This document shows, piece after piece, positions 1-8,200 of a stretch of 64,000 nucleotides of DNA. The stretch is from NCBI RefSeq assembly GCF_005116455.1, contig NZ_SWBP01000004.1:186001-250000 (forward strand). Direction: 5' to 3'. Source of the stretch: Pedobacter cryophilus (GTDB lineage Bacteria; Bacteroidota; Bacteroidia; Sphingobacteriales; Sphingobacteriaceae). Position 1 is the stretch's first letter, and the number at the start of each line of letters is the position of its first letter. Under the pieces are notes generated by a model. The model did no database searches. It saw only the letters and a list, made by a program, of their open reading frames with translations, and had not been told where the DNA came from. The position numbers and the translations under genes were made by a program.

Positions 1-315
1 CTCAAAAAGCATATAAGAGAAGATTGAGTTTTCTATGTCGATGTTTTTATCAGCATATAAATGTTTGAGCATTTTACGCCCGTCCGTTTGATTTAAACCC
101 ATATCTAAGCGAAACAAAGGTTCTGATATGTCGGAAAATTTAAAGTGCTTTATATAAACACAAACGCATTCGCCAAAAATTTCATCGTTAATTTCAATAT
201 CGTAAGCGTGGTTTAATTGAAATTTCACTTCGTCTTTTAACCTGATTGTAGACCAATTTTTGCAGATCAATTTTAAATTCCAGTTATGGCAGAATTTTAT
301 TTTTTTGTTGCTCAT
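1..315 (-). CDS. small hypothetical protein, cut by the window edge (ASCH/PUA-like)
   Basis: Open frame of 105 codons from an ATG at 313-315 (complement) to the window edge, so the C-terminus is missing. The sequence is basic at the N-terminus and then reads as a short beta-rich domain (IRLKDEVKF, then YDIEINDEIFGECVCVYI), which recalls ASCH/PUA-like proteins common in phages and mobile elements; this is a weak resemblance. Its ATG overlaps the stop of the upstream gene in an ATGA arrangement, typical of translational coupling, which supports it being a real gene and fixes the start. It is the last visible gene of a minus-strand operon of small proteins. Function unknown. Confidence 0.55.
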   Translation of the reverse strand, partial: MSNKKIKFCHNWNLKLICKNWSTIRLKDEVKFQLNHAYDIEINDEIFGECVCVYIKHFKFSDISEPLFRLDMGLNQTDGRKMLKHLYADKNIDIENSIFSYMLFE

Positions 316-536
316 GATTCTATGAATTTTAGATCATCGAATTTTACTGATACATTTATTCTTCTAAAAAATCGTATAGACGTAGTAAAAGTTGTTTTTC
401 TGATTGTTAATATCCCAAGATATTCCTCATTTTTAGTACACAAACAATCAATCTCATGATTGTAACGAGCTAGCGTACAAAAAGAACTGGGAATTTCAAA
501 TATATGTCCAGCTAAAAATTTTTCTTTATTTGTCAT
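312..536 (-). CDS. small hypothetical protein (74 aa) in phage-like operon
   Basis: A longer frame begins at 557, but the ATG at 534-536 (MTNKEKFL) is preferred because it overlaps the stop codon of the upstream 55-codon gene as ATGA, while its own stop overlaps the next ATG the same way. This chain of 4-bp overlaps is strong evidence for co-translated genes. The protein has two cysteines near the middle (DCLCTKN) and a basic patch (RFFRR), but no domain I recognise. Confidence 0.5.
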   Translation of the reverse strand: MTNKEKFLAGHIFEIPSSFCTLARYNHEIDCLCTKNEEYLGILTIRKTTFTTSIRFFRRINVSVKFDDLKFIES

Positions 537-700
537 GATGTTATTCTTTTTAAGCACTCATTTAATTCGTTAACTCTCATTTTTAACTCCATTAAATAAT
601 CTGAATGAAATCTACTTCTATGTATTTCTGGTATTTGCTCTAAGGCGTTTTTTGCATTAGTAAACATTTCCAATTGCTGTTTAATAGTTAGTGTTTCCAT
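533..700 (-). CDS. very small hypothetical protein (55 aa)
   Basis: A 55-residue frame starting METLTIKQQLEMF and ending in ECLKRITS. It is predicted to be almost all helical with heptad-like leucines and methionines. It starts 13 bp inside the end of the 148-residue gene and its stop overlaps the next ATG (ATGA). The perfect nesting between two neighbours is the main reason to believe it. No known family; could be a small phage-type accessory protein. Confidence 0.45.
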   Translation of the reverse strand: METLTIKQQLEMFTNAKNALEQIPEIHRSRFHSDYLMELKMRVNELNECLKRITS

Positions 701-1134
701 TCTATAATAGTTTGATAAACATTTTCTTTTTCGGTAATCAGTAATCGCATATCGGTATTAAAAAGCGCCAATTTTACCGGGCATAAGGTTTTTTTAATGA
801 TGCTTTCTAAATCGGCTATTTTCTTAATGGTAAGGTAATAGCGGTTTTGTAGGGCGGCATGTTCTTCTTCTGTCATGTGCTTGGTGTAGGTTGGCATCAT
901 TTGTAAAAATGGTTCAATAGAATAATCGGGGCTTTTAAGAAAAGAATCAATATGCTTTTCGGCATTAGCTTTTCCTTTGGTGAAAAATGAAATTTTGGTT
1001 TCCAGTTCCATAAAATCAAAACCTGTTTGGGCGAAAGGCTTTTTGTTTTGCGCCTCTTTAATTTCTTTGATGCAGATAGAACGGAATAGCAGGTTACTGT
1101 CTAAATTCCATTCTGGGACTGTTAGGTTGTGCAT
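688..1134 (-). CDS. hypothetical helical protein (148 aa) in phage-like operon
   Basis: Mostly helical, highly charged 148-residue protein without signal peptide or membrane segment, so presumably cytosolic. Residues roughly 80-125 look like a coiled coil (EEEHAALQNRYYLTIKKIA). It starts 6 bp downstream of the 77-residue gene and overlaps the following 55-residue gene by 13 bp, as in a compact mobile-element operon. I do not recognise the family. Confidence 0.5.
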   Translation of the reverse strand: MHNLTVPEWNLDSNLLFRSICIKEIKEAQNKKPFAQTGFDFMELETKISFFTKGKANAEKHIDSFLKSPDYSIEPFLQMMPTYTKHMTEEEHAALQNRYYLTIKKIADLESIIKKTLCPVKLALFNTDMRLLITEKENVYQTIIEWKH

Positions 1135-1140
1135 AGCTTA

Positions 1141-1374
1141 TTAAATTAAATTGTCTGATTCATTTACTAAGAAATGTTGCATCGCATTTTTTAAAGCTTC
1201 TAAAGCTTCTTTATGGCTATGTATAGAATTTACATTTACCTCTATAGTTATTTTTCTAATGTGAGGGCCTGCATTTTTGTACCTGAGTACCGCTTTATTT
1301 TTTGTAATAATTGGTTTATGGTTTAAATCTCTTTCTAACCATGTTTGAACTTTTTTAATTTCTTGATTTTCCAT
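1141..1374 (-). CDS. small hypothetical protein (77 aa)
   Basis: Compact alpha/beta-looking protein: a basic N-terminal helix, then beta strands (KITIEVNVNSI) and a C-terminal helix (KEALEALKNAMQHFL). No signal peptide. Lies between the 97-residue putative DNA-binding protein and the 148-residue protein in the same minus-strand operon. No family recognised. Confidence 0.5.
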   Translation of the reverse strand: MENQEIKKVQTWLERDLNHKPIITKNKAVLRYKNAGPHIRKITIEVNVNSIHSHKEALEALKNAMQHFLVNESDNLI

Positions 1375-1425
1375 TTTTTTTAGGGGTTAAATTGTAAAGT
1401 ATATTGTATACTAAATTGTTACAGT

Positions 1426-1719
1426 TTAAGGAGCGACTAATGTATTTTTACTCTCGTCTTCATTTAAAAGAGTTTGGATTGAAGGCGTTTCAATCTTAAA
1501 ATTTTGTAGCCCGCCGCTTTCTAGTGAAAACATTTTCTCTAGCATGATTACTTTTTCATAAGGGATATCTTGAATATCGTTTAACTGGATATTTCTATAA
1601 TTTGAAAAAGTGGCCGGACTTACATTTATTTTTTTAGGAATTATTACAGATGCTTTTCTGTGCAATTTGATGGGTAAATTTTCCATCATTTCATTGATGC
1701 GGTATTTATAACTTTTCAT
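1426..1719 (-). CDS. putative small HTH/Cro-like DNA-binding protein (97 aa)
   Basis: First gene of the minus-strand block, divergent from the HTH gene at 1872. Residues about 15-60 (LHRKASVIIPKKINVSPATF, then a short helix and YEKVIMLEKMF) read as a four-helix HTH core in which NVSPATFSNYRN would be the turn and recognition helix. Placement opposite a second HTH regulator across a shared AT-rich region with repeated sites is the classic layout of a lysis/lysogeny-type switch. Assignment is inference from context and a weak helix pattern. Confidence 0.45.
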   Translation of the reverse strand: MKSYKYRINEMMENLPIKLHRKASVIIPKKINVSPATFSNYRNIQLNDIQDIPYEKVIMLEKMFSLESGGLQNFKIETPSIQTLLNEDESKNTLVAP

Positions 1720-1754
1720 AAAATTTTTTATAGTTTTACTAATATTTTAAATTG

Positions 1755-1831
1755 TTATATAATATTTTATATGCAATTATAAATATTTTATATAATACGA
1801 ACCAAATAAATATATAATAAATTATATAATA
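1755..1831. promoter_or_regulatory. divergent promoter region with repeated TTATATAATA sites
   Basis: The 152-bp space between the divergent genes at 1719 and 1872 carries TTATATAATA exactly at 1755-1764, 1788-1797 and 1822-1831, with a one-mismatch copy at 1810-1819. The exact copies are 33 and 34 bp apart, about three helical turns, so they face the same side of the helix. That is what repeated operators for the adjacent HTH protein would look like. The caveat is that the whole region is extremely AT-rich, so some repetition is expected by chance. Confidence 0.4.
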
Positions 1832-1871
1832 AAATCATAAATCATTGATAATCAATTAAATTATTTTATAC

Positions 1872-2213
1872 ATGGACTTAAAGAAAATTATTGATGAGAT
1901 TTTAAAGCAGCAGGATAAACCGCTTAGTTGGTTGGCTTTAGAAATGGAAAAAACCTACGCTGGTTTTAGACTTTCCTTATCTAATGAAACTTTAAAGTAT
2001 AGTGATATAAAAAAAATGGCAGAAATATTAAATGTACCTGTTAGCTTATTCTTTGATGTAAATAATACTCAAAAAATAAAAGGTAATTATAACAGTCAAA
2101 TCAGCAATTCAATTGTTAGCGAAAGCGAAGCGAAATATAAGATTGAAAACGAATATTTAAAACAACAGATTACGGATAAAGAAGAAATTATTAAACTTTT
2201 AAAAAATAAATAA
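1872..2213 (+). CDS. HTH transcriptional regulator with C-terminal coiled coil
   Basis: 113 residues. The first ~60 residues form an XRE/Cro-like helix-turn-helix core (IDEILKQQDKPLSWLALEME through IKKMAEILNVPVSLFFD). An Asn/Ser-rich linker follows, and then a charged coiled coil at residues ~88-112 (ENEYLKQQITDKEEIIKLLK) that probably oligomerises the protein. This is the common build of small phage-type repressors in Bacteroidota. It lies divergent to the minus-strand block and is followed after 2 bp by the lipoprotein gene, so it probably represses the divergent operon and its own. Confidence 0.7.
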   Translation: MDLKKIIDEILKQQDKPLSWLALEMEKTYAGFRLSLSNETLKYSDIKKMAEILNVPVSLFFDVNNTQKIKGNYNSQISNSIVSESEAKYKIENEYLKQQITDKEEIIKLLKNK

Positions 2214-2215
2214 AT

Positions 2216-2629
2216 ATGAAAAGAAATTACATTCTACCAATCCTAATTGCAGGGACATTATTAACTCAAAGTTGTGCAACAATTTTCACCGGAAATAAAA
2301 CTGGAGTTCGCATTCCAAACGGAACGCCGGAAGGTGCAAAAATATTTGTTAATGGTAAGTATGAAAAAACAGCTCCAGAAACGGTTCAAATTCCAAAAGC
2401 AGCTTTAAAAAATGGTTCTATTATTACTATAAAAGCTGATGGGTACCAAAACACCGAAATTAAAATTAATAGAAAAGTACAGATAGGCATGGTAGCATTA
2501 GATATTGTTACGGGTGGTATTTGGCTAATTGTAGATTTTATTACCGGAAACATTTATACAGCTACGCCTGATAGGGTTAAGTACGAACTAGAAAAGAAAG
2601 AAAGCAATGGATCAGTTACAACTCAATAA
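2216..2629 (+). CDS. lipoprotein with PEGA-like domain
   Basis: 137 residues with an N-terminal lipoprotein signal ending in a lipobox (LLTQSCA, Cys20). Residues ~35-80 (EGAKIFVNGKYEKTAP...ITIKADGYQ) match the look of PEGA domains, small beta-rich modules found in surface lipoproteins. A hydrophobic, Gly-rich stretch at ~92-115 (ALDIVTGGIWLIVDFITGN) could be a glycine-zipper-like membrane segment. Co-transcribed with the HTH gene (2 bp gap). In a phage-like setting it could be a lysogenic conversion (exclusion) lipoprotein, which is inference only. Confidence 0.65.
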   Translation: MKRNYILPILIAGTLLTQSCATIFTGNKTGVRIPNGTPEGAKIFVNGKYEKTAPETVQIPKAALKNGSIITIKADGYQNTEIKINRKVQIGMVALDIVTGGIWLIVDFITGNIYTATPDRVKYELEKKESNGSVTTQ

Positions 2630-2783
2630 AAAATTAGATGCTATTGAAGCACAACAAGGCCCGGGCGTTTTTAAAGATATGTATAGGGATTTGGTTAACA
2701 ATATAGCCTCCATAGATCGTATTACCGGTGATGAGCTTTTAAAGAAAATAGAAGGTGATTTAGAAGAAATGTTTCCTAATTAA
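2607..2783 (+). CDS. small hypothetical protein (58 aa)
   Basis: 58 codons starting at an ATG inside the last 23 bp of the lipoprotein gene, in another frame. Acidic helical protein (MDQLQLNKKLDAIEA ... LLKKIEGDLEEMFPN) without signal peptide. Its stop is followed within 7 bp by a long hairpin, which fits it being the last gene of the HTH-lipoprotein operon. No family recognised. Confidence 0.4.
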   Translation: MDQLQLNKKLDAIEAQQGPGVFKDMYRDLVNNIASIDRITGDELLKKIEGDLEEMFPN

Positions 2784-2789
2784 TTTTTC

Positions 2790-2824
2790 ATATTCAATTA
2801 ACTAGCTGATAGTTAATTGAATAT
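2790..2824. terminator. perfect 15-bp inverted repeat after the island operon
   Basis: Arms at 2790-2804 and 2810-2824 are exact reverse complements around a 5-nt loop (gctga). The stem is all A/T apart from two pairs. It sits immediately after the last small gene and could serve as a terminator or mark the island edge. Confidence 0.5.
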
Positions 2825-2857
2825 ATAGTTTGATATTTTACGGCGCTGGGTACAATT

Positions 2858-2893
2858 AAAAACCGCTTTCATTAAATATGGAAGCGGTTTTTT
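2858..2893 (+). terminator. intrinsic terminator
   Basis: Stem AAAACCGCTTTC/GAAGCGGTTTT (roughly 2859-2870 with 2881-2892) with an A/T loop, followed by T-rich sequence. The bases just before it (TGGGTACAA at 2848-2856) resemble those before the hairpins at 25043 and 49898; see findings. Confidence 0.6.
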
Positions 2894-3170
2894 GTTTTTT
2901 AAATGTTTCAAGATTTTGTTGAATGGAACTTTTGGCTAAAATGTTTCTTAATTTTTTTTAAATAGAGCTTTTAAGTTAAGACGCTATCAATACTACCAAA
3001 CTGGTTCAACTAACATATAAATAATATAAAGGGTGTTTAATCAGACAACGTTGTTAATAACCTCTATAATGACATGTTTTTACCCCAATAAGGGTCTTAT
3101 TTTGCTCTACAATTAAAATTTAAACTACAATTTTTTAACATTCATCTTATTTACAATAAGCATTAGCCGC
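2894..3170. other. intergenic region upstream of PUL1, with leader of the first esterase
   Basis: No complete gene seen. It holds a 10-bp palindrome ACAACGTTGT (3045-3054) and an ACCC-type motif at 3082 resembling those upstream of other PUL1 genes. From 3117 there is an open frame reading into the esterase that encodes a plausible signal peptide but has no ATG, GTG or TTG before 3171. Confidence 0.5.
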
Positions 3171-5027
3171 TTGTATGCTCAAAATTTAGCCTTAGCAAAT
3201 TTGTTTAATGATGGTATGGTTCTACAGCAAGGAATTTCGTGTCCATTATGGGGTTATGCAGCTAAAAATCAGATTATAGAAATTAAAATCAATAACAAAA
3301 CTGTAACAACTAAATCAGATGATGAAGGAAAATGGCTTGTTAAATTACCTGTTTTTAAGGCTGGAGGGCCTTATACATTAACGATTGAAGCTGCTGAGAA
3401 GATCACCGTTGAAAACGTAATGTTTGGGGAGGTATGGCTTGCATCTGGACAATCTAATATGAATTTTAGTATTGATAGGCCTATTTTAAACTATAAAGAA
3501 GTAGCTGATGAAGCTAATTATCCAATGATTAGGATGCTAACCATAGAGCCATCAGTGAGTAGCTATCCATTAGATAAAGCTAAAACTAAAGGTTGGGTGG
3601 TATGTAGTCCGCAAACGGTAGAGAAATTCTCGGCTGTAGCCTACTTTTTTGCCCGTAAACTACATCAAGAAAAACAAGTTGCTGTAGGTATTATTCATTC
3701 TTCTTACAGTGGTTCGCCGGCAGAATCTTGGTTGAGTAAAGATATGTTGTCCACCGATTCTATATTTAAAAAGCAAATAGACTTATTACAGAATGAGAGA
3801 GAAAACTGGGCCGAATTGCAAGAACAAGAAAAGGAAATCTCTATCCAGTATAATGAACTGGTGAAAACGGCAAGTAATGGTTTAGATTCAGGTTTTCATC
3901 AATTAAAATACATTGATAAACATTGGAAAAAGGCTAATTTTCCTATAACTGCTGCTAAATTAAAGCTTCCTGGTTACAGGTTAATTTGGCTTAGAAAAGT
4001 GTTTTATCTTAATGATGAACCAAAAAACGATTATGAAATCTGTTTAGGAGAAATAAAAATGCGAGACAGAACTTATGTAAATGGAGTTTTGGTGGGTGAA
4101 GTAGATAAAGAGCAAGAGAGAATTTATACCATCCCTAAAACGGTTTTAAAGAAGGGAGAAAATGTGATTGCTATTCGTTGGTTGTCTGAATGGAGTTATG
4201 GTAGAGTAGGCGACAGCAATCAAAAGCCTGTGATTAAAAATCTGAATTCGGGTGAAGAAATTTCTTTATTGGGCGAATGGAAATATAACGCATCAGTAGA
4301 ACCTGAATTAAGACCAGCAAACTCTTATCATAGAAATCCAACCGCAATTTTTAATGCGATGATCGCACCTATTGCAACTTATGGGATTAAGGGGATGTTG
4401 TGGTATCAAGGAGAAAGTAATGCAGGAAAAGCAAATCAATACGCTAGATTAATTCAATTGATGATTAAAGACTGGCGAAACAGATGGGGGCAAGGCGATA
4501 TTCCATTTTTTATAGTGCAATTGCCAAATTACGAAGAAGGAGGAATGGCTTGGGTGAGATTAAGAGAGGCTCAGGCTAATATTGCTAAAAATAATAAAAA
4601 CACCTTTTTGGTAACCACCATTGATGTTGGCGACCCTAATGATTTGCATCCAAAAAATAAATTACCAATTGGAGAAAGACTTTATAATGCTGCGGCTAAA
4701 TACACTTACAAAGATAAGGTTATTGCTGATGGGCCGATCTTGAAAAAAACTTACCTAAAAAATGGTGCTTTATGGTTAGAGTTTTCAAATGCAGCTGGAC
4801 TTTCTGTAGGAGGAAAGGGTTTAGGTGGCGCTTTTATGGTGGCTGGCGAAGATCAAAAGTTTGTGAAAGCAAATGCAGTTATCTTTAAAAACAAAGTGAA
4901 GTTGGAAAGTGAAATAGTTAAGCCTATTGCTGTTCGATACAATTGGGAGGCTAATCCTTCTGCGTATCTGTACAATAATGCGGGCCTACCTGCTGCTCCA
5001 TTTAGAACAGATAATTGGGAATATTAA
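3171..5027 (+). CDS. sialate O-acetylesterase-like (SASA family) carbohydrate esterase
   Basis: SASA/SGNH-type esterase predicted to remove O-acetyl groups from glycans in the periplasm. It shows the block GEVWLASGQSNMNF with nucleophile Ser95 (counted from 3171), the block MLWYQGESNAG, and a C-terminal DLHP where Asp/His would complete the triad. Residues ~265-370 form an inserted jelly-roll-like segment (TYVNGVLVGEVD), as in larger members. About 620 residues is normal. The start is uncertain: the only canonical start is TTG at 3171, which leaves no signal peptide. The in-frame codons back to the TAA at 3114 encode FLTFILFTISISRLYAQ, a convincing signal sequence without a start codon. The gene may be 5'-damaged or use a rare start. 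Confidence 0.85.
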   Translation: MYAQNLALANLFNDGMVLQQGISCPLWGYAAKNQIIEIKINNKTVTTKSDDEGKWLVKLPVFKAGGPYTLTIEAAEKITVENVMFGEVWLASGQSNMNFSIDRPILNYKEVADEANYPMIRMLTIEPSVSSYPLDKAKTKGWVVCSPQTVEKFSAVAYFFARKLHQEKQVAVGIIHSSYSGSPAESWLSKDMLSTDSIFKKQIDLLQNERENWAELQEQEKEISIQYNELVKTASNGLDSGFHQLKYIDKHWKKANFPITAAKLKLPGYRLIWLRKVFYLNDEPKNDYEICLGEIKMRDRTYVNGVLVGEVDKEQERIYTIPKTVLKKGENVIAIRWLSEWSYGRVGDSNQKPVIKNLNSGEEISLLGEWKYNASVEPELRPANSYHRNPTAIFNAMIAPIATYGIKGMLWYQGESNAGKANQYARLIQLMIKDWRNRWGQGDIPFFIVQLPNYEEGGMAWVRLREAQANIAKNNKNTFLVTTIDVGDPNDLHPKNKLPIGERLYNAAAKYTYKDKVIADGPILKKTYLKNGALWLEFSNAAGLSVGGKGLGGAFMVAGEDQKFVKANAVIFKNKVKLESEIVKPIAVRYNWEANPSAYLYNNAGLPAAPFRTDNWEY

Positions 5028-5173
5028 ACCTCAAAATCTTAAATTTATTCGTTTTCTAGTATCTTTTTTATCATTTCACTTTTTGCTTAAACCTCATTAG
5101 AAGTTGAGCAAGTTGCTTTTATTAGTTTCAATAAACTACAACTAAGAATAGCTTTTAGACTCTAATTTTAAAA

Positions 5174-5205
5174 TTTGATAGTTCTTATATAATTCAATAT
5201 GTTTG
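5174..5205 (+). promoter_or_regulatory. Bacteroidota-type promoter of the hybrid regulator
   Basis: TTTG at 5174-5177 and TATGTTTG at 5198-5205 are separated by 20 bp, an essentially perfect match to the -33/-7 consensus (TTTG-N19-21-TAnnTTTG) of the primary Bacteroidota sigma factor. The ATG follows 28 bp later, so the leader is short. Confidence 0.75.
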
Positions 5206-5233
5206 AACAAAATTGACCAATTTTTAATTCCTA

Positions 5234-8200
5234 ATGCAGTTTAAAAAAGCTATAATTTTTAGTGCTTTTATCATTTATCAAGTCATTGGTATTGCATCCC
5301 TATTTGCTCAAAATCAAATTAAATTTAATCATCTAAGTGTAGAAGAAGGGCTTTCTAGCAGTTCTGTTTTATCAATCACACAAGACCAAACAGGCTTTAT
5401 TTGGTTTGGCTGTAGTTATGGTCTTAACAAGTACGATGGTAAAAATTTTAAGATCTATCATTTCAGTCCTGATAATAATAAAAGTTTATCATCAGACAAT
5501 AGGATAAAAGTATATAAAGGAGTTAACCAAAAAATTTGGGTACTATCTTTCGCAGGATTAGATACCTATAATCAACAATTAGATAATTTTGATAGAGTTT
5601 TAAAGGCAGAAGGCTTAAAATGCTTTTATCAGGAGCAAAATGGGAAAATATGGTTAGGAACTGAAACCGGATTAATTTATTCTAATGGGAATAAGAATTA
5701 TACTTTTAAATCTTTCCCATTACTTAAAAATAATGTTGGATTAGCTATTAACTGCATATTTCAAGATAAAGACAATAAATTATGGATAGGCTCTAATAAA
5801 GGATTGTTTTGCATTGATAGTGGAAAAGCTGTTCGTATAAAGGTAGTAAATGGTGTAAATGTTAGCACTATTATTCAAGATGCTAATCAGAATTTGTGGT
5901 TAGGCACTATTGGTAAAGGAATACTTGTTTTTAATCCAAAATCTAGCACAGTTATTAAAAAACTAAATCAAGATGTTAATACTTCTGAAAGCCTTGCTAG
6001 CAATGATGTTTTTAAAATTATTAATACCAAATCTGGCGATTTATGGGTAGGCACTCAAACTGGTTTATCTGTTGTAAATCCTCAAACTTTTAAAGTAAAA
6101 ACCTATAAAAACGTTCCGTCTGATATCAATAGCCTAAACCATAATTCTATTTATGATGTTTTTGAAGATATAAATGGTTCTATTTGGATAGGTACTTACT
6201 TTGGCGGAATTAACGTTGTTCATCAAGCTTCCACACCTTTTAAAGTTTTATCTGCTGGTGATAATCCCAAAAGTCTTAACATCAACGTCATCAGCACTAT
6301 TTATCAAGATGAGTTTAATGATGTTTGGGTAGGTACAGAAAACTCGGGTTTAAATCATCTAGATAAAAAGCTTAATAAAATTAGTGTATTCAGAAATTCT
6401 GTAAACAATCCCAATTCACTTTCTTATAATCACGTTAAGGGTATCATTAAAGATGATAAAGGCAGATTTTGGGTAGCCACTTATAAAGGAGGGCTCAACC
6501 TTTTTAACCCAAAAAACCAAACATTTACCAGTTTTAAAACCAACCCTAAAGACAATACAACCATTGAGGCCAATAACATTTATTCTATTTTACAAGACAG
6601 TAAAAAGCGGTTTTGGATAGGTACAGAAGAAGGTTTAAACTTGTTTTACCCAGAGGCTGGCAAGTTTAAAAGGAGCGATGTTATTGAAAGAGAGTTTAAG
6701 ATTAAGGGTGGTTTTGTGATGAATTTGTTTGAAGATTCTCGAAAAAATTTATTCGTTTCCAATAACTTAGGATTGTTTGTTTTAGAAGCAAATACCAGCC
6801 AATTTAAGCATATCCCATATTTTTCTAAGGCAAATTTAACCAATTACAGAATTAATTATTTTTTTGAAGATTCTAAAAAGCAAATTTGGATAGCCAACTA
6901 TCAAGGTGGAATCACGAAGTTTGATTATAAGAAGCAAACTTTTAAAACCTACAATACCAATCAAGGATTGCCTAGTAATGATGTATTAGCTGTTTTAGAA
7001 GATAATAACGGGATGCTTTGGTTAAGTACAAGCAACGGTTTATCTAAGTTTGATGTAGCTAAAGAAGTATTTAATAATTACGATCAAAAAGATGGTTTAC
7101 CTGGTAATGAATTTAACAGAGCCTCCTGCTTAAAATTAAGAAACGGAGAATTGCTTTTTGGAAATTACAAAGGTTTGGTGAGCTTTAATCCTAATGATAT
7201 CAAAGAAAATTTATTTGCTCCTGCGGTATTATTAACAGATTTAAAACTTTTTAATAAAACTGTTAAAATAAACGATGAAGACAATTTGCTTAAACAAAGT
7301 ATAGCTTTTACCAAAGAGTTAGTTTTTGATTATGATCAAAATAGTTTTACCCTAGAATTTGCGGCACTTAATTACATACAATCTGATAAAAATAGATATG
7401 CTTATAAATTAGAAGGCTTTGATAAGGATTGGCAATATGGCACCAATTCTTTTGCTACTTATGCTAATTTGCTACCTGGTAAATATAAATTTTTGGTAAA
7501 GGCGGCCAATAATAATGGTGTTTGGACAACTAGCGTTAAAGCCTTAGATATTAAAGTTTTGAGTCCGCCTTGGATATCATGGTGGGCCTATTTAATTTAC
7601 CTTTCGGTAGGTTTTATAGTTGCTGTTTTAATTGTGAGATACATCAAAATTAAAACCATACTTAAACAAGAAGAGGAGATTCATCAGCTTAAGCTTGATT
7701 TCTTTACCAATATTTCTCATGAAATTAGAACGCCGTTAACCTTAATAAAAGCACCTGTAGAAGAGCTTATTTTAAATCAAAATCAAGATAAGCAACAAAA
7801 AGAGTCATTAATTCAAGTTAAAAATAACACCGATAGGCTGTTAAGATTAGTGAATGAGTTGATGGATTTTAGAAAGGCCGAAACAGGTAAATTAGATTTA
7901 GAAGTACAAAATCAGAATATTATAGATTTCTTAAATGATATATGCCAGTCTTTTAACATTCTAGCCAATAAGAAAAATATAACATTCAAGTTTAATCATC
8001 AAGTAGAAGAGTTGAATATTTATTTTGATAGGAATCAATTAGAAAAGGTATTCTTTAATTTATTGTCTAACGCCTTTAAATTTACTCCAGAAGGAGGGGT
8101 GATAAACGTTGAAGTAAAAGAAACGGCCTCTCATTGTATTGTAGAAGTTTCAGATAATGGTTGTGGTATTCCAGAAACTGACCATAAAAACCTTTACAGG

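Noticed and set aside
2830-2860. Possible tRNA 3' end or attachment site around CGGCGCTGGGTAC
   Set aside because: No cloverleaf can be drawn and no matching direct repeat was found elsewhere in the window.
3045-3054. ACAACGTTGT palindrome as a LacI-type operator
   Set aside because: Only 10 bp, seen once, and unlike the GGGA-N4-TCCC dyads of the local LacI-type regulator.
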